A stretch of DNA of 64,000 bases from Lachnospiraceae bacterium (GCA_015057585.1 SVEF01000001.1:124001-188000); one strand, 5' to 3'. Shown: positions 46,463 to 56,000, counted from the stretch's first letter. Notes: generated by a model not told the origin, from the letters alone. Program-made: numbers and translations.

Positions 46463-47946
46463 TGCAGGATTATATTATTATCAATGAAAAAGACAATGTA
46501 GCGGTAGCGTTAACCGATTTGCCGGCAGGAATGATTATCCATACAAAAGATCATGATGTTCTTGTGAAAGAAGATATTGCAAGAGGTCACAAGGTAACAC
46601 TTTGTGATCTTGCTGAGGGTGAAAATGTTATTAAATATGGCAATCCGATCGGACATACGACAACGTTTGTGCCGGCAGGTTCCCATGTACATATTCAGAA
46701 CATTAAGACGAATCTTGGTGAACTTTTAGAATACGAATATCATCCGGTGGCAAAGGAAGAATTAAGACAGACCCATAAAAGAACTTTCATGGGTTACCGC
46801 AGGCCAAACGGCAAGGTGGGAGTTCGCAATGAAATCTGGGTGATTCCGACAGTTGGCTGTGTAAATAACGTTGCCACAGCGATTGCAGCGGCCGCAAAGA
46901 GTAAATGTCATGGCTCTGTTGAGGATGTTGTGGCATTTCCGCATCCGTACGGTTGCTCGCAGATGGGGGATGATCAGGAAAATTCCAGAATTATCTTGGC
47001 GGATTTTATCAATCATCCGAATGCCGGCGGCGTACTTGTGCTCGGTCTTGGTTGTGAAAACAGCAGTATTTCAGTATTAAAAGAATATCTTGGTGAAATT
47101 GATGAAAACCGCGTGAAGTTTTTGCAGTGCCAGGACGTCGAAGATGAAATGGAGGCAGCCGATGCACTGCTGGAAGAATTGGTTTCTTATGCGGCTTCGT
47201 TTGAGCGGGAAGAAATCGACGCAAGTGAACTGATTATTGGCATGAAATGCGGTGGTTCGGACGGCCTTTCAGGCATTACGGCAAATCCGACGGTTGGAGA
47301 GTTTTCGGATCTTTTGATTTCACAGGGAGGTACCACCATTCTGACAGAGGTTCCGGAAATGTTCGGTGCGGAGACTCTTTTAATGGATCGTTGTGCTACA
47401 CCGGAACTGTTTAAAAAAACGGTTGCCATGATTAATGATTTTAAAGAATATTTTATGCGTCATAACCAGACAATATATGAGAATCCATCCCCGGGCAATA
47501 AAAAGGGCGGTATCTCGACATTGGAAGATAAGTCTCTTGGATGTACGCAGAAGTCAGGTAAAGCATCGGTGATGGATGTACTTCCATACGGTAAGAAAGT
47601 AACGACAAAGGGACTGAATTTACTCAGTGCACCGGGAAATGATTTGGTAGCAGCGACTGCCCTGGCGGCTTCCGGCGCACATATTGTACTCTTTACAACA
47701 GGACGAGGAACACCATTTGCCTCTCCGGTACCTACCGTTAAGATTTCCACAAATTCAGCTCTTTCAAATAAGAAGAATAACTGGATTGATTTTAACTGCG
47801 GCGTATTGGTAGAAGATGAGACAATGGATGTACTTGCTGAAAAGTTATTTGACTATGTCATCGAAGTTGCTTCGGGTAAAAAAGTAAAAGCAGAAGAAGC
47901 AGGTTTCCATGACATGGCAATTTTTAAGCAGGGTGTAACGTTATAA
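46462..47946 (+). CDS. uxaA: Altronate dehydratase
   Basis: Dehydrates altronate to 2-keto-3-deoxygluconate; 494 residues. The N-terminal SAF domain (about 1-95) includes a histidine-rich strand, and the large C-terminal domain contains PHPYGCSQMGDD, LGLGCEN and MKCGGSDGLSGITANPTVG, typical of the metal-dependent UxaA family. The ATG overlaps the uxaB stop (TAATG). No partner reading frame is broken. The next 114 bases, with only a weak hairpin, lead to kdgK. Confidence 0.95.
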   Translation: MQDYIIINEKDNVAVALTDLPAGMIIHTKDHDVLVKEDIARGHKVTLCDLAEGENVIKYGNPIGHTTTFVPAGSHVHIQNIKTNLGELLEYEYHPVAKEELRQTHKRTFMGYRRPNGKVGVRNEIWVIPTVGCVNNVATAIAAAAKSKCHGSVEDVVAFPHPYGCSQMGDDQENSRIILADFINHPNAGGVLVLGLGCENSSISVLKEYLGEIDENRVKFLQCQDVEDEMEAADALLEELVSYAASFEREEIDASELIIGMKCGGSDGLSGITANPTVGEFSDLLISQGGTTILTEVPEMFGAETLLMDRCATPELFKKTVAMINDFKEYFMRHNQTIYENPSPGNKKGGISTLEDKSLGCTQKSGKASVMDVLPYGKKVTTKGLNLLSAPGNDLVAATALAASGAHIVLFTTGRGTPFASPVPTVKISTNSALSNKKNNWIDFNCGVLVEDETMDVLAEKLFDYVIEVASGKKVKAEEAGFHDMAIFKQGVTL

Positions 47947-48060
47947 ATCGGACGGAAGTTACCAGGAAATCGTAGATTTTGTGCTGGTAATTTTGGACAA
48001 GATGTAGTACTATAAAAGTAGCGGTTTTATTTAAATTTTTATCTAAAGGAGATTAAAAAG

Positions 48061-49092
48061 ATGGCAAAAGTAGTAACAATGGGCGAAATTATGTTGAGAT
48101 TATCTACTCCTGGTAACGAAAAATTCATCCAGGCAGATGAGTTTGATGTATGCTACGGCGGCGGTGAAGCAAACGTAGCAGTTTCCTTGGCAAACTACGG
48201 ACACGATGCAGAATTCGTAACTAAGGTTCCGAAGAACCCGATCGGTGAGTGTGCAGTGGCTGCTTTAAGAAAGATGAACGTAGCTACAAACAACATCGCA
48301 TACGGCGGCGAAAGACTTGGTATCTATTTCCTTGAGACAGGTGCTTCCATGAGAGCATCCAATGTAGTATACGACAGAGCACATTCCTCTATTTCTACTG
48401 CAACAGCAGAAGATTTCGATTTTGATAAGATTTTTGAAGGCGCTGACTGGTTTCACTTCACAGGTATCACTCCTGCAGTATCCGATGCAGCAGCAGAACT
48501 GACAGAAGTAGCGTTAAAGGCAGCAAAGAAGGCCGGTGTGAAGGTTTCTGTTGACTTAAACTTCCGTAAGAAGTTATGGTCTTCCGAAAAGGCTCAGAAG
48601 GTTATGACAAACCTGATGCAGTACGTTGACGTTTGCATCGGTAATGAAGAGGATGCAGAGAAGGTTCTCGGCTTCAAGCCTGGTAACACAGACGTGACCA
48701 GCGGTGACTTAGAACTTGCAGGCTACAAGGATATCTTTGAGCAGATGGTAGAAAAGTTCAATTTTGAATATGTGATCAGCTCCTTAAGAGTAAGCCACAG
48801 TGCTTCCGATAACGGCTGGTCCGCATGTATTTACTCCAGAGATACAAAGGAATTCTATCATTCCAGAGAATACAGAATCAGTCCTATCGTTGACCGTGTA
48901 GGTGGCGGTGATTCCTTCGCAGGCGGCACAATCTGTGGTTTCCTTGACGGAAAGAACTTCAAGGATGCTCTTGAATTTGGTGTAGCAGCTTCCGCATTAA
49001 AGCACACCATTCCTGGTGACTTTAACCTGGTTTCCAGAAGTGATGTAGAAGGCTTAGTTGGCGGTGACGGCTCCGGCAGAGTACAGAGATAA
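48061..49092 (+). CDS. kdgK: 2-keto-3-deoxygluconate kinase
   Basis: Phosphorylates KDG to KDPG, joining the galacturonate and unsaturated uronate branches; 343 residues. PfkB family: GGGEANVAVSLANYGH at the substrate site, SVDLNFRKKLW, and the catalytic GGGDSFAGG. AAAGGAG precedes the ATG. Codon use (AAG, TTC, GGC) suggests higher expression than its neighbours. The KDPG aldolase that should follow is not in the window. Confidence 0.92.
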   Translation: MAKVVTMGEIMLRLSTPGNEKFIQADEFDVCYGGGEANVAVSLANYGHDAEFVTKVPKNPIGECAVAALRKMNVATNNIAYGGERLGIYFLETGASMRASNVVYDRAHSSISTATAEDFDFDKIFEGADWFHFTGITPAVSDAAAELTEVALKAAKKAGVKVSVDLNFRKKLWSSEKAQKVMTNLMQYVDVCIGNEEDAEKVLGFKPGNTDVTSGDLELAGYKDIFEQMVEKFNFEYVISSLRVSHSASDNGWSACIYSRDTKEFYHSREYRISPIVDRVGGGDSFAGGTICGFLDGKNFKDALEFGVAASALKHTIPGDFNLVSRSDVEGLVGGDGSGRVQR

Positions 49093-49111
49093 GGTTTGGT
49101 ATAGCATTTTA

Positions 49112-49139
49112 AGAGCCGTGGTTGAAAGGCCACGGCTCT
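49112..49139 (+). terminator. Hairpin between kdgK and kduI
   Basis: Perfect AGAGCCGTGG/CCACGGCTCT stem, 8-base loop, without a T-run. It may be an RNA-stabilising or partial termination site. Confidence 0.6.
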
Positions 49140-49174
49140 AACTTCATAAATAAAAAAAGAAAGAGGTAATACAT

Positions 49175-50038
49175 ATGGAACTTAGAACAGCAGCATCCCC
49201 AAGAGATGTAAAACACTACACAACAGACAGACTTCGTGAGGAGTTTTTAATTGATGATTTATTTCATGCAGATGAGATTAAGTTGGTTTACAGTCACATC
49301 GACAGAATCATTACCGGTTCTGCAGTACCGGTAGCAGGTAAGCTTGTGCTTACAGCCGGAGATGAGCTGAGAGCAGACTATTTCCTTGAAAGACGTGAGA
49401 TGGGCGTTATCAATATCGGTGGTGCCGGCGTGATTACCATCGATGGCAGAGATTATACCGTAAATTACAAAGAAGGTATGTACATCGGTATGGGTTCTAA
49501 GGATATTTCCTTTGCAAGCGTAGATGCGAAGAATCCTGCAAAGTTTTACTTAAACAGTGCTCCTGCACACAAGACATATCCGACTGTTTTGATTAAGCCG
49601 GAAGGCACACCGGAAGATGGTGTTGTTATTGTAAAGGACAGTAATAAGGTAGAACTTGGTAATCTTGCAGATTCCAATCACCGAACGATTTGTAAGTATA
49701 TCTTACCTGGTCAGGTAGAGAGCTGTCAGCTTGTGATGGGTATGACAAAACTTGAGGAAGGCAGCGTTTGGAATACAATGCCATGTCACACACATGACAG
49801 AAGAATGGAAGTTTATTTATACTTTGATATGAAGGAGGATTCCCTTGTGTTCCATTACATGGGTGAGCCGACAGAGACACGTCACATTGTAATGAAGAAT
49901 GAGCAGGCTGTCATTTCTCCAAGCTGGTCTATCCATTCCGGATGCGGCACCAGAGCATATACCTTTATCTGGGGTATGGTTGGTGAAAATCAGGCATTTG
50001 ATGATATGGACGGTGTTGCCATGGGTGACCTTCGTTAA
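49175..50038 (+). CDS. kduI: 5-keto-4-deoxyuronate isomerase
   Basis: Converts 4-deoxy-L-threo-5-hexosulose uronate, the product of unsaturated oligogalacturonides, to 2,5-diketo-3-deoxygluconate. Cupin fold, 287 residues. Zinc ligands are in [18 protein letters not shown] (two His and a Glu) and [19 protein letters not shown]-type ribosome site at AAAGAGG. Its presence shows that pectate-lyase products are used as well as galacturonate. Confidence 0.96.
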   Translation: MELRTAASPRDVKHYTTDRLREEFLIDDLFHADEIKLVYSHIDRIITGSAVPVAGKLVLTAGDELRADYFLERREMGVINIGGAGVITIDGRDYTVNYKEGMYIGMGSKDISFASVDAKNPAKFYLNSAPAHKTYPTVLIKPEGTPEDGVVIVKDSNKVELGNLADSNHRTICKYILPGQVESCQLVMGMTKLEEGSVWNTMPCHTHDRRMEVYLYFDMKEDSLVFHYMGEPTETRHIVMKNEQAVISPSWSIHSGCGTRAYTFIWGMVGENQAFDDMDGVAMGDLR

Positions 50039-50064
50039 GAGCAAAAAGTGAATAAAAATATGAA

Positions 50065-50190
50065 AGGGATTCCTGCGTAGTGTATCGAAGGGAATAATTC
50101 GGAACTATATTCCTTGCTGCTCCGCGTCAAAGTCGCAGCGCCGGAATATAGTTCAAAAAGTTATTCCTATGAAAGTTACGAGGAATCCCT
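50065..50190 (+). repeat. Large multi-part hairpin after kduI
   Basis: AGGGATTCCT (50065) pairs exactly with AGGAATCCCT (50181), inside which GGAATAA.../...TTATTCC and AACTATATTCC/GGAATATAGTT (apex stem) follow. A T-rich run comes after 50190, so it could terminate kduI transcripts, but it is far larger than a normal terminator. Its sequence does not match the core element at 38516 or 42179. Otherwise 50191-50251 holds only the ribosome site of the next gene. Confidence 0.75.
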
Positions 50191-50251
50191 GCTTTATTTT
50201 TTGAAAAATATTTTTTCGTAGCTTTAGGAGAATATTGGAGGAAAGCCGGAG

Positions 50252-50767
50252 ATGATAGATAAATTACTTCAGGAATACGGCATAAAAGACAAAGACGAAA
50301 ATGGATTATATGTTTCGGATACTATGCCACAGGAAAAATTGTTGTCAGAGATTTTGCCGAAATTTGCAAAGATAAAAACGGAGACGGACAGAAACTATAA
50401 TGAGTTGGTTTTGCAGTGTCGTCAGGCAGTGATTTCTTATCCGGACAGTGAACTGATTTTTGTAATGCTTGCCGAAGTGTTAGAGCAGATGTCAGAGCAG
50501 ATTTTTGAACATTATCAGACGGTGAGAACGCTTCTTTGGAAACAGTACCCGGCGGTCGCAGATAAAAAATCGGATATGGTTTATTATGCGCTTGCCAAAG
50601 GATGTTTTTACAAGGCATTTTTGGCAGAAAAGTATGAGGATGCATTTGTAACTGTACTTACAGGGAAAGAGAAGTATCCAAAGGCGTATCAGGAAGTACT
50701 TCGGCTGAGCGGACAGTTTGGTAGTATAATACAGGGAGAGAAGGGGAGAATCATATGGACAAAGTAA
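50252..50767 (+). CDS. Unknown protein preceding GH28
   Basis: A 171-residue soluble, helical protein that is not recognised. The middle looks like TPR-type helix pairs (CRQAVISYPDSELIFVMLAEVL), but no repeat pattern is certain. GGAGG precedes the ATG. Its last 13 bases overlap the GH28 start, implying coupled translation and a role tied to pectin use. Confidence 0.6.
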   Translation: MIDKLLQEYGIKDKDENGLYVSDTMPQEKLLSEILPKFAKIKTETDRNYNELVLQCRQAVISYPDSELIFVMLAEVLEQMSEQIFEHYQTVRTLLWKQYPAVADKKSDMVYYALAKGCFYKAFLAEKYEDAFVTVLTGKEKYPKAYQEVLRLSGQFGSIIQGEKGRIIWTK

Positions 50768-52317
50768 AATTTGATGTCATTTTAAAAACTGCCAGAAGCC
50801 TTGTATTGGAAATTAAGGACAGGGGCTGCTATACGTCTGACGAATATGATGTATATATCAATGGTGCGAGGGCACTGAGAAATAATAAGAGTGTAGTGTC
50901 AATATTCGATTTAAAGCCGGCAACAGCTTATGAAGTTCAGATAAAGTTTGCCGAAGCGGAATCGGAAGTTGTTACGGTTTGCACAGAGGATGAATTTGTT
51001 ACCTTAAATGTACGTGAATTTGGTGCAAAGGGTGATAATGTAACGGATGATACCCTGTTTATCCAGTGTGCCATCAATGCCTGCCCGAAGGGCGGCCGCG
51101 TGTGGATTCCGGCAGGTGATTACAGGATTACGACATTGTTTTTAAAGAGCGACCTGATTTTGGATTTAGACAGAGGGGCGACGCTGTATGCATCAACAGA
51201 TCGTGCAAAATTCCCGATTTTGCCTGGTTTTATTACAAGTTATGATGAAATGGAACAATACAATCTCGGCACATGGGAAGGAAATCCGTTAGACTGTTTT
51301 GCGGGGATCATTACAGGAATCAATGTGTCAAATGTCCTGATTACCGGACAAGGTACAATTGACGGATGTGCATCACACGAGAACTGGTGGGACAGCGTCA
51401 GAACGCGTAAGATTGCATGGCGTCCGCGACTTGTATTTTTAAATCATTGTGAAAATGTGACGTTGCATGGAGTAAAATTCCAAAACAGCCCATCATGGAA
51501 TTTACATCCGTACTTTTCAAATCATTTAAGATTTATTGATTTAATTGTACTGAATCCTGCGAATTCGCCGAATACAGACGGTTTGGATCCGGAATCCTGT
51601 AACGACGTAGAGGTGGTCGGCGTGTATTTTTCGCTTGGTGATGATTGTATTGCCATTAAATCCGGAAAGATTTATATGGGGGCAAAACATAGGACGCCAT
51701 CGCAGAATCTGATGATCCGCCAGTGCTGTATGCGTGACGGTCATGGTTCGATTACCATTGGTAGTGAGATGGCGGGCGGGGTGCGAAATGTAACAGTCAG
51801 AGATTGTAAATTCCTGCATACCGACAGAGGTCTACGCATCAAAACAAGACGTGGAAGAGGAAGAGATGCCGTAATTGATGGTATTTTGTTCGAAAATATC
51901 GAAATGGACCATGTGATGACGCCGATTGTAATGAATGAGTTTTATTTCTGCGATCCGGATGGACATAGCGAATATGTGCAGTCAAAAGAGTTTTATCCGG
52001 TCGATGAAAGAACGCCTTACATTGGCACATTGGAATTCAAAAACATTAAGGCAGCCAACTGCCACGCGGCAGCCGCTTATATGTACGGACTTCCGGAAGA
52101 GAAGATTAAGAATGTTCTGTTTGAAAATGTGGACATTTCTTATGCTGATGAGGCGATTGAAGGTGTTCCTGCCATGATGGATGGTGTGGGAAAAACGAGA
52201 AAACTCGGTTTTTTTGCAAAGAATATAGAGAAGCTTGCTCTTAAGAACGTGACCATTACCGGACAGGAAGGCGAGGAACTTATACTGGAGGGGATAGATA
52301 AGTTCCTAAGAGAATAA
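50755..52317 (+). CDS. GH28 polygalacturonase (intracellular)
   Basis: Hydrolyses alpha-1,4-galacturonic acid linkages, probably exo-acting on short oligomers; 520 residues. A fibronectin-like N-terminal domain (about 1-80) precedes the beta-helix. GH28 motifs are in order: NTDG, GDDC, GHGS and RIKTRRG, all catalytic or substrate residues. No signal peptide, so it acts on oligosaccharides imported by the ABC system at 56092-60757. GAGAAGGGGAG precedes the ATG. Confidence 0.93.
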   Translation: MDKVKFDVILKTARSLVLEIKDRGCYTSDEYDVYINGARALRNNKSVVSIFDLKPATAYEVQIKFAEAESEVVTVCTEDEFVTLNVREFGAKGDNVTDDTLFIQCAINACPKGGRVWIPAGDYRITTLFLKSDLILDLDRGATLYASTDRAKFPILPGFITSYDEMEQYNLGTWEGNPLDCFAGIITGINVSNVLITGQGTIDGCASHENWWDSVRTRKIAWRPRLVFLNHCENVTLHGVKFQNSPSWNLHPYFSNHLRFIDLIVLNPANSPNTDGLDPESCNDVEVVGVYFSLGDDCIAIKSGKIYMGAKHRTPSQNLMIRQCCMRDGHGSITIGSEMAGGVRNVTVRDCKFLHTDRGLRIKTRRGRGRDAVIDGILFENIEMDHVMTPIVMNEFYFCDPDGHSEYVQSKEFYPVDERTPYIGTLEFKNIKAANCHAAAAYMYGLPEEKIKNVLFENVDISYADEAIEGVPAMMDGVGKTRKLGFFAKNIEKLALKNVTITGQEGEELILEGIDKFLRE

Positions 52318-52321
52318 AAAT

Positions 52322-52362
52322 AAGGGATATTCCAATTAGATTTTGCAGTTGGGATATCCCTT
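52322..52362. terminator. Terminator after GH28
   Basis: AAGGGATATTCCAA/TTGGGATATCCCTT, a 14-base stem, between convergent GH28 and XRE genes. Confidence 0.85.
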
Positions 52363-52591
52363 AGTTATTTCTTTTGCTGTATGGAGTAATGTCGTTGGTT
52401 AGTCCACCCAGATAGTCAAGTGAAACATCATAAAATTTAGCTAATGTAATGGCTAACTCAAATGGCAATTCTCTTTTTCCTGTTTCATAGTTATGATAAG
52501 TTGTTCGTTGCATATGCAGAATATCAGAAAGTGCCCGTATGGACAAATCTTTATCTTCACGCAAATCACGTAATCGTGGATAATATCCCAT
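52361..52591 (-). CDS. Small XRE-family DNA-binding protein
   Basis: A 76-residue protein that is a lone Cro/C1 helix-turn-helix: LRDLREDKDLSIRALSDIL, then TTYHNYETGKRELP and ALTLAKFYDVSLDYL-like segments. The ATG at 52591 has AGGTG six bases upstream; an in-frame GTG three codons earlier overlaps it. Lone XRE proteins often regulate a neighbouring small gene, here the small membrane protein genes to the right. Confidence 0.9.
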   Translation of the reverse strand: MGYYPRLRDLREDKDLSIRALSDILHMQRTTYHNYETGKRELPFELAITLAKFYDVSLDYLGGLTNDITPYSKRNN

Positions 52592-52841
52592 AAACTTCAC
52601 CTATAAATATAATTTTGTTAATTGACAGTATACCTCATTAGCAGTATAATTATTAAAAATGTCCGTCAAATGACGGACAAAGTAATTGAATAAATTTCAT
52701 CGATAGTGAAATACAAGAAAGAACAAGAAGAGGAATACTCTTACTTTTTTTCACTACAAGGGGGAGGTTGATATAATATAAGTAGTAATGAAGAAAATTG
52801 AAATTAATTTGAAAGTATGAGTAGAAATACGGAAGGAGAAA

Positions 52842-53041
52842 ATGATTATGAATTATGGTCTGACATTGTCGTCACCAAATGGGTTAGAAGATTTATCGGC
52901 AAAATATAGTATCCTCTATTGGATTTTTGGAGGTGGTGGAGCTGTAATTGGTTTAATTTCCGTTGGTTCGTTCGAGGCTTATTGATATTTGGGGTTTTGG
53001 GATTTGTAATTGCTTATACAATGCAAAGAATAGGTGAATAA
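52842..53041 (+). pseudogene. Frameshifted small membrane protein
   Basis: GGAAGGAG and ATG (52842) open a 47-codon frame ending at TGA 52983, with a glycine-rich hydrophobic stretch. A second hydrophobic frame continues directly in another phase (R-G-L-L-I-F-G-V-L-G-F-V) to TAA at 53039. Together they would make one two-helix protein, so a small indel is likely. The 240 bases upstream (52600-52841) hold the XRE promoter region and no other gene. Confidence 0.45.
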
Positions 53042-53059
53042 ACAAAGGAGGAAGCAAAA

Positions 53060-53227
53060 ATGTTGATTTTAATTGTTATTAATTTTCTGATTGTTGCAGC
53101 ATTGGGAAAATCTTTGGTTGCGGGTTTTATGAAACTTATGGGTGTAAACTTTTACGGGGTTGATGTGAAAAAGCGGTTTTTGATATATCTGGTAATATCA
53201 GTGGTTTTAGCCTTGTTTGGTATATAG
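53060..53227 (+). CDS. Very small membrane protein
   Basis: A 55-residue protein with two hydrophobic helices (residues 2-15 and 41-54) and a lysine-containing turn. AAAGGAGG lies eight bases upstream of the ATG. It ends at TAG 53227. No family is recognised; the strong ribosome site and tight placement after the broken small gene support it being real. Confidence 0.55.
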   Translation: MLILIVINFLIVAALGKSLVAGFMKLMGVNFYGVDVKKRFLIYLVISVVLALFGI

Positions 53228-53292
53228 TAGATGTATTTACGATGTATTATATCAGAGAGAATTAGGGTCTATTATTAAGAATTACAGAAAAT

Positions 53293-53340
53293 AAAGGGAT
53301 CATCCTATATAACATATTGTTACAGTGGGGTGGTCCCTTT
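53293..53340. terminator. Terminator between the small membrane protein and GH43
   Basis: AAAGGGATCA.../...TGGTCCCTTT with T-run, long internal loop. Confidence 0.6.
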
Positions 53341-53394
53341 TATAAGTAAGTATCTCTGAATGACAATATATTCTACAGTGATAGACAGGGCGTC

Positions 53395-54993
53395 TTATTG
53401 TTTCACAACAACCCTTGTAAAATCCACAAAACTCTCATGAATATGGGGTTCTAATGCTGTAGAAAACATGCCAATCCTAACACCGACCCAAGTGTGATTC
53501 TTTGGTGCGAAATGGAGTGGAATTTTTGTGAATGCTGTTTCGTTTTCTAATTTATAATACATCTGACATGTTTTATTTGTATTGAAGACGATTCGTAAGG
53601 TGGCATTGAAAAATGAGCTATCTACATGTGTAGAAAATAAAATCTTTTCAGCCTTTTGGTCATTTGTATTGATAAATTCTGTCTTTCCCCTTTCCTTTAT
53701 AGTTTCAGATTCGAAATAAACAAGTTTTAGATTACACTTTTCATTACGGAAAGCAAGAGCGGAGTATTCGCTGCCAATAATAACAATACCTGCAAGGGTG
53801 TTTTCCTTCATGCCGGAAATGTCTATGCTGAAATCTGCGGTAAATGCCGGACAGATAATTTTTTGTGTTAATACATTCGCACAGTTCCAAAGAAGCGGTG
53901 TGTTTTTACCTGTAGGATTCATACTATAAAGTCTGAGTGCGCCTTTGCGGGCTGTTAGAGAATAAAACTCATCTTTTGCATTTGCAAGCCATTGCCATTG
54001 CAGACCGAGGTGCTCCGAAGAAAAATCATCGGACGCAGAAAGATAGGTTGGTGTAACCTTCAGACAGCCGGACGGCTTTTTGTATCGGAGTTGCGGTTCA
54101 CCGCATCCACTGTTTGAAACATCTTTTCCGATCACCGGCCAGCCATTTTCCCAGACAACTGGCTGGAGATGAGAAATTCTTCCGTAAACGCCGGCGTCCT
54201 GAAAATGAAGAAACCATTCTTCACCGGATGTAGTGTCTACAAGTCCGCCCTGATGTGGGCCATTGATGGAAGAGGAGCCCTGGTGCATTACCGTTTTTGC
54301 TTCGTATGGACCATAGATGTTTTTCGAGCGCAGGGCAACCTGCCAGCCGTTTTTTACACCGCCTGCCGGGGCAAAAATATAGAAATAACCATTTCTATGG
54401 TATATCTTCGGTCCTTCTATGGTTGGATTTTCGACAGAGCCATCATAAATAAAGGTATCATCGCCAAGACATCGCATGCCGTCTTCGCTCATAGGGAAGA
54501 TGCCGAGAATACTTTTAAAACCGATGCGGCTTTTGGCATAGGCATGCACGACATAAGCAGTGCCGTCCTCGCACCAGACCGGACATGGGTCGATATAGCC
54601 TTTGCCCGGAAGCAGAAGATGAGGTTCTGACCATTCGCCGAGCGGATCCTTTGATTTTAAAACGAAAATTCCTTCATCCGGCATACCGACAAAAATATAG
54701 AACTCTCCGTTGCGGTAACGGATGCTCGGTGCCCAGATGCCTTTTGCATGGGCAGGAGAATCGTATGTATCATATGGAAGAGCATTTTTTATGGCATAGT
54801 TTTTTAACTCCCAGTTTACAAGGTCCTTTGAGGTAAGAATCGGAAGCCCCGGAATATAATTGAAGCTGGATGCTGTCATGTAGAAGGTACCGCCGACACG
54901 GATGACATCCGGATCGGAATAGTCAGCGTATAAAATAGGATTTTGAAAGGTGCCGTCTCCTAAGTCAGAGCACCATAAACGTAAATCATTCAT
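53395..54993 (-). CDS. GH43 glycosidase (beta-xylosidase/arabinofuranosidase type)
   Basis: A five-bladed propeller enzyme of 532 residues. The catalytic aspartate is in YSDPDVIR (about residues 25-32), a second acidic residue in GYIDPCPVW and the general acid Glu in TIEGPKIY. A C-terminal beta-sandwich of about 200 residues follows, as in GH43 xylosidases and arabinosidases. No signal peptide. AAGGAG precedes the ATG. It follows the CE12 esterase by 23 bases and probably trims pectin side chains. Confidence 0.9.
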   Translation of the reverse strand: MNDLRLWCSDLGDGTFQNPILYADYSDPDVIRVGGTFYMTASSFNYIPGLPILTSKDLVNWELKNYAIKNALPYDTYDSPAHAKGIWAPSIRYRNGEFYIFVGMPDEGIFVLKSKDPLGEWSEPHLLLPGKGYIDPCPVWCEDGTAYVVHAYAKSRIGFKSILGIFPMSEDGMRCLGDDTFIYDGSVENPTIEGPKIYHRNGYFYIFAPAGGVKNGWQVALRSKNIYGPYEAKTVMHQGSSSINGPHQGGLVDTTSGEEWFLHFQDAGVYGRISHLQPVVWENGWPVIGKDVSNSGCGEPQLRYKKPSGCLKVTPTYLSASDDFSSEHLGLQWQWLANAKDEFYSLTARKGALRLYSMNPTGKNTPLLWNCANVLTQKIICPAFTADFSIDISGMKENTLAGIVIIGSEYSALAFRNEKCNLKLVYFESETIKERGKTEFINTNDQKAEKILFSTHVDSSFFNATLRIVFNTNKTCQMYYKLENETAFTKIPLHFAPKNHTWVGVRIGMFSTALEPHIHESFVDFTRVVVKQ

Positions 54994-55016
54994 AATAAGC
55001 TCCTTGGATAGCAGAC

Positions 55017-55730
55017 TTAATCAATTAAATCCGCAGGATTGTCGGCAAATTCATCCAAAAGCAGGTCGGCATAGATCCCACCGAGTTTTTTTAATTCTCC
55101 GGCAATGACTCCGGCAAATTTTATGGCACCTTCGTAACGAAGATGGGTGTTATCGTCTTTTCCGTCCGGATAATTCCAGTAAAGACCGGCAGGGAAATTC
55201 ATAAACCATTGTTTGCTGTTTTCATCTCCGGTTTCTATAAGAAGCTGTCTGCTGAGTTCGCATAAATCGATAACAGGAACGTTTAGTCTGGTGCCGAGTT
55301 CTTTCATGGCTGCAGGATATTCGCCGTGTGTTCCTTCTGTTAAAATACCGTTTTCATCAAACTTTCTACGGTAGAGAGGCGTAATAAGTACCGGATAAGC
55401 CTTACGGTTTCTGGCTACATTGATGTATTTCTCAAGATTAACCTGATAGTCCCCATATGGAGCACAGTAGCGGTCAGGATCCTCTTTTTTTTCATCGTTG
55501 TGGCCAAACTGGATAAAAAGGAAATCGCCTTCCCGCAGATCATTATAAATGGAGGCAAGACGTCCCTGATCAATGAAACTTTTGGTACTTCGACCGTTTA
55601 CTGCATGGTTCTGGACGATGTGTTCTCTTTTTAAGTAAAGCGGAAGTGCCTGACCGATGCCGGTCTGCGGATAGGATAAATAAGTATTTTGCGCCACAGT
55701 TGAATCTGCAGCATAATAGATTCTTGCCAT
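55017..55730 (-). CDS. CE12-type rhamnogalacturonan acetylesterase (SGNH)
   Basis: Removes acetyl groups from pectic oligosaccharides; 237 residues, cytoplasmic. SGNH blocks: ADSTVA (nucleophile Ser, residues 8-13), N-G-R-S-T-K-S-F, FGHND (Asn) and DDNTHLRYEGA (Asp and His). AGGAGG precedes the ATG. First gene of the divergent unit, with candidate operators just upstream. Confidence 0.88.
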   Translation of the reverse strand: MARIYYAADSTVAQNTYLSYPQTGIGQALPLYLKREHIVQNHAVNGRSTKSFIDQGRLASIYNDLREGDFLFIQFGHNDEKKEDPDRYCAPYGDYQVNLEKYINVARNRKAYPVLITPLYRRKFDENGILTEGTHGEYPAAMKELGTRLNVPVIDLCELSRQLLIETGDENSKQWFMNFPAGLYWNYPDGKDDNTHLRYEGAIKFAGVIAGELKKLGGIYADLLLDEFADNPADLID

Positions 55731-55759
55731 AATTCAGCCTCCTGTATTTTAGAAAACCT

Positions 55760-55781
55760 TTACATAATGTAAGAGTTTACA
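55760..55781. promoter_or_regulatory. Overlapping palindromic operators in the divergent region
   Basis: TTACATAATGTAA (55760-55772, perfect palindrome) overlaps TGTAAGAGTTTACA (55768-55781), the same TGTAA-N4-TTACA design as the uxaB site. It suggests shared control of the two pectin units. Confidence 0.65.
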
Positions 55782-55899
55782 AAATGAAAAAAACAGTCGT
55801 TATTTTTAGTAAAATATTCAAGATTTTTTGGAAAAATATTTGAGAAAATTATACCAAATGACAGGTTGGAATGCAATATTTTGTTCGAAAAAGAGGAAA

Positions 55900-55914
55900 A
55901 TGAAAGCGGTTACA
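55900..55914. promoter_or_regulatory. cre site (catabolite repression)
   Basis: ATGAAAGCGGTTACA matches the CcpA pattern WTGNAANCGNWNNCW at every fixed position. It lies in the 360-base A/T-rich divergent region, which holds no gene. Confidence 0.7.
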
Positions 55915-56000
55915 TAAAAAAATAAAGTTTGCAAAACCGCATAAATAAAGGTTTTTTTTAAAAAGTTTATAAAAAATGTCAAAAAAATATAAATTCAATC

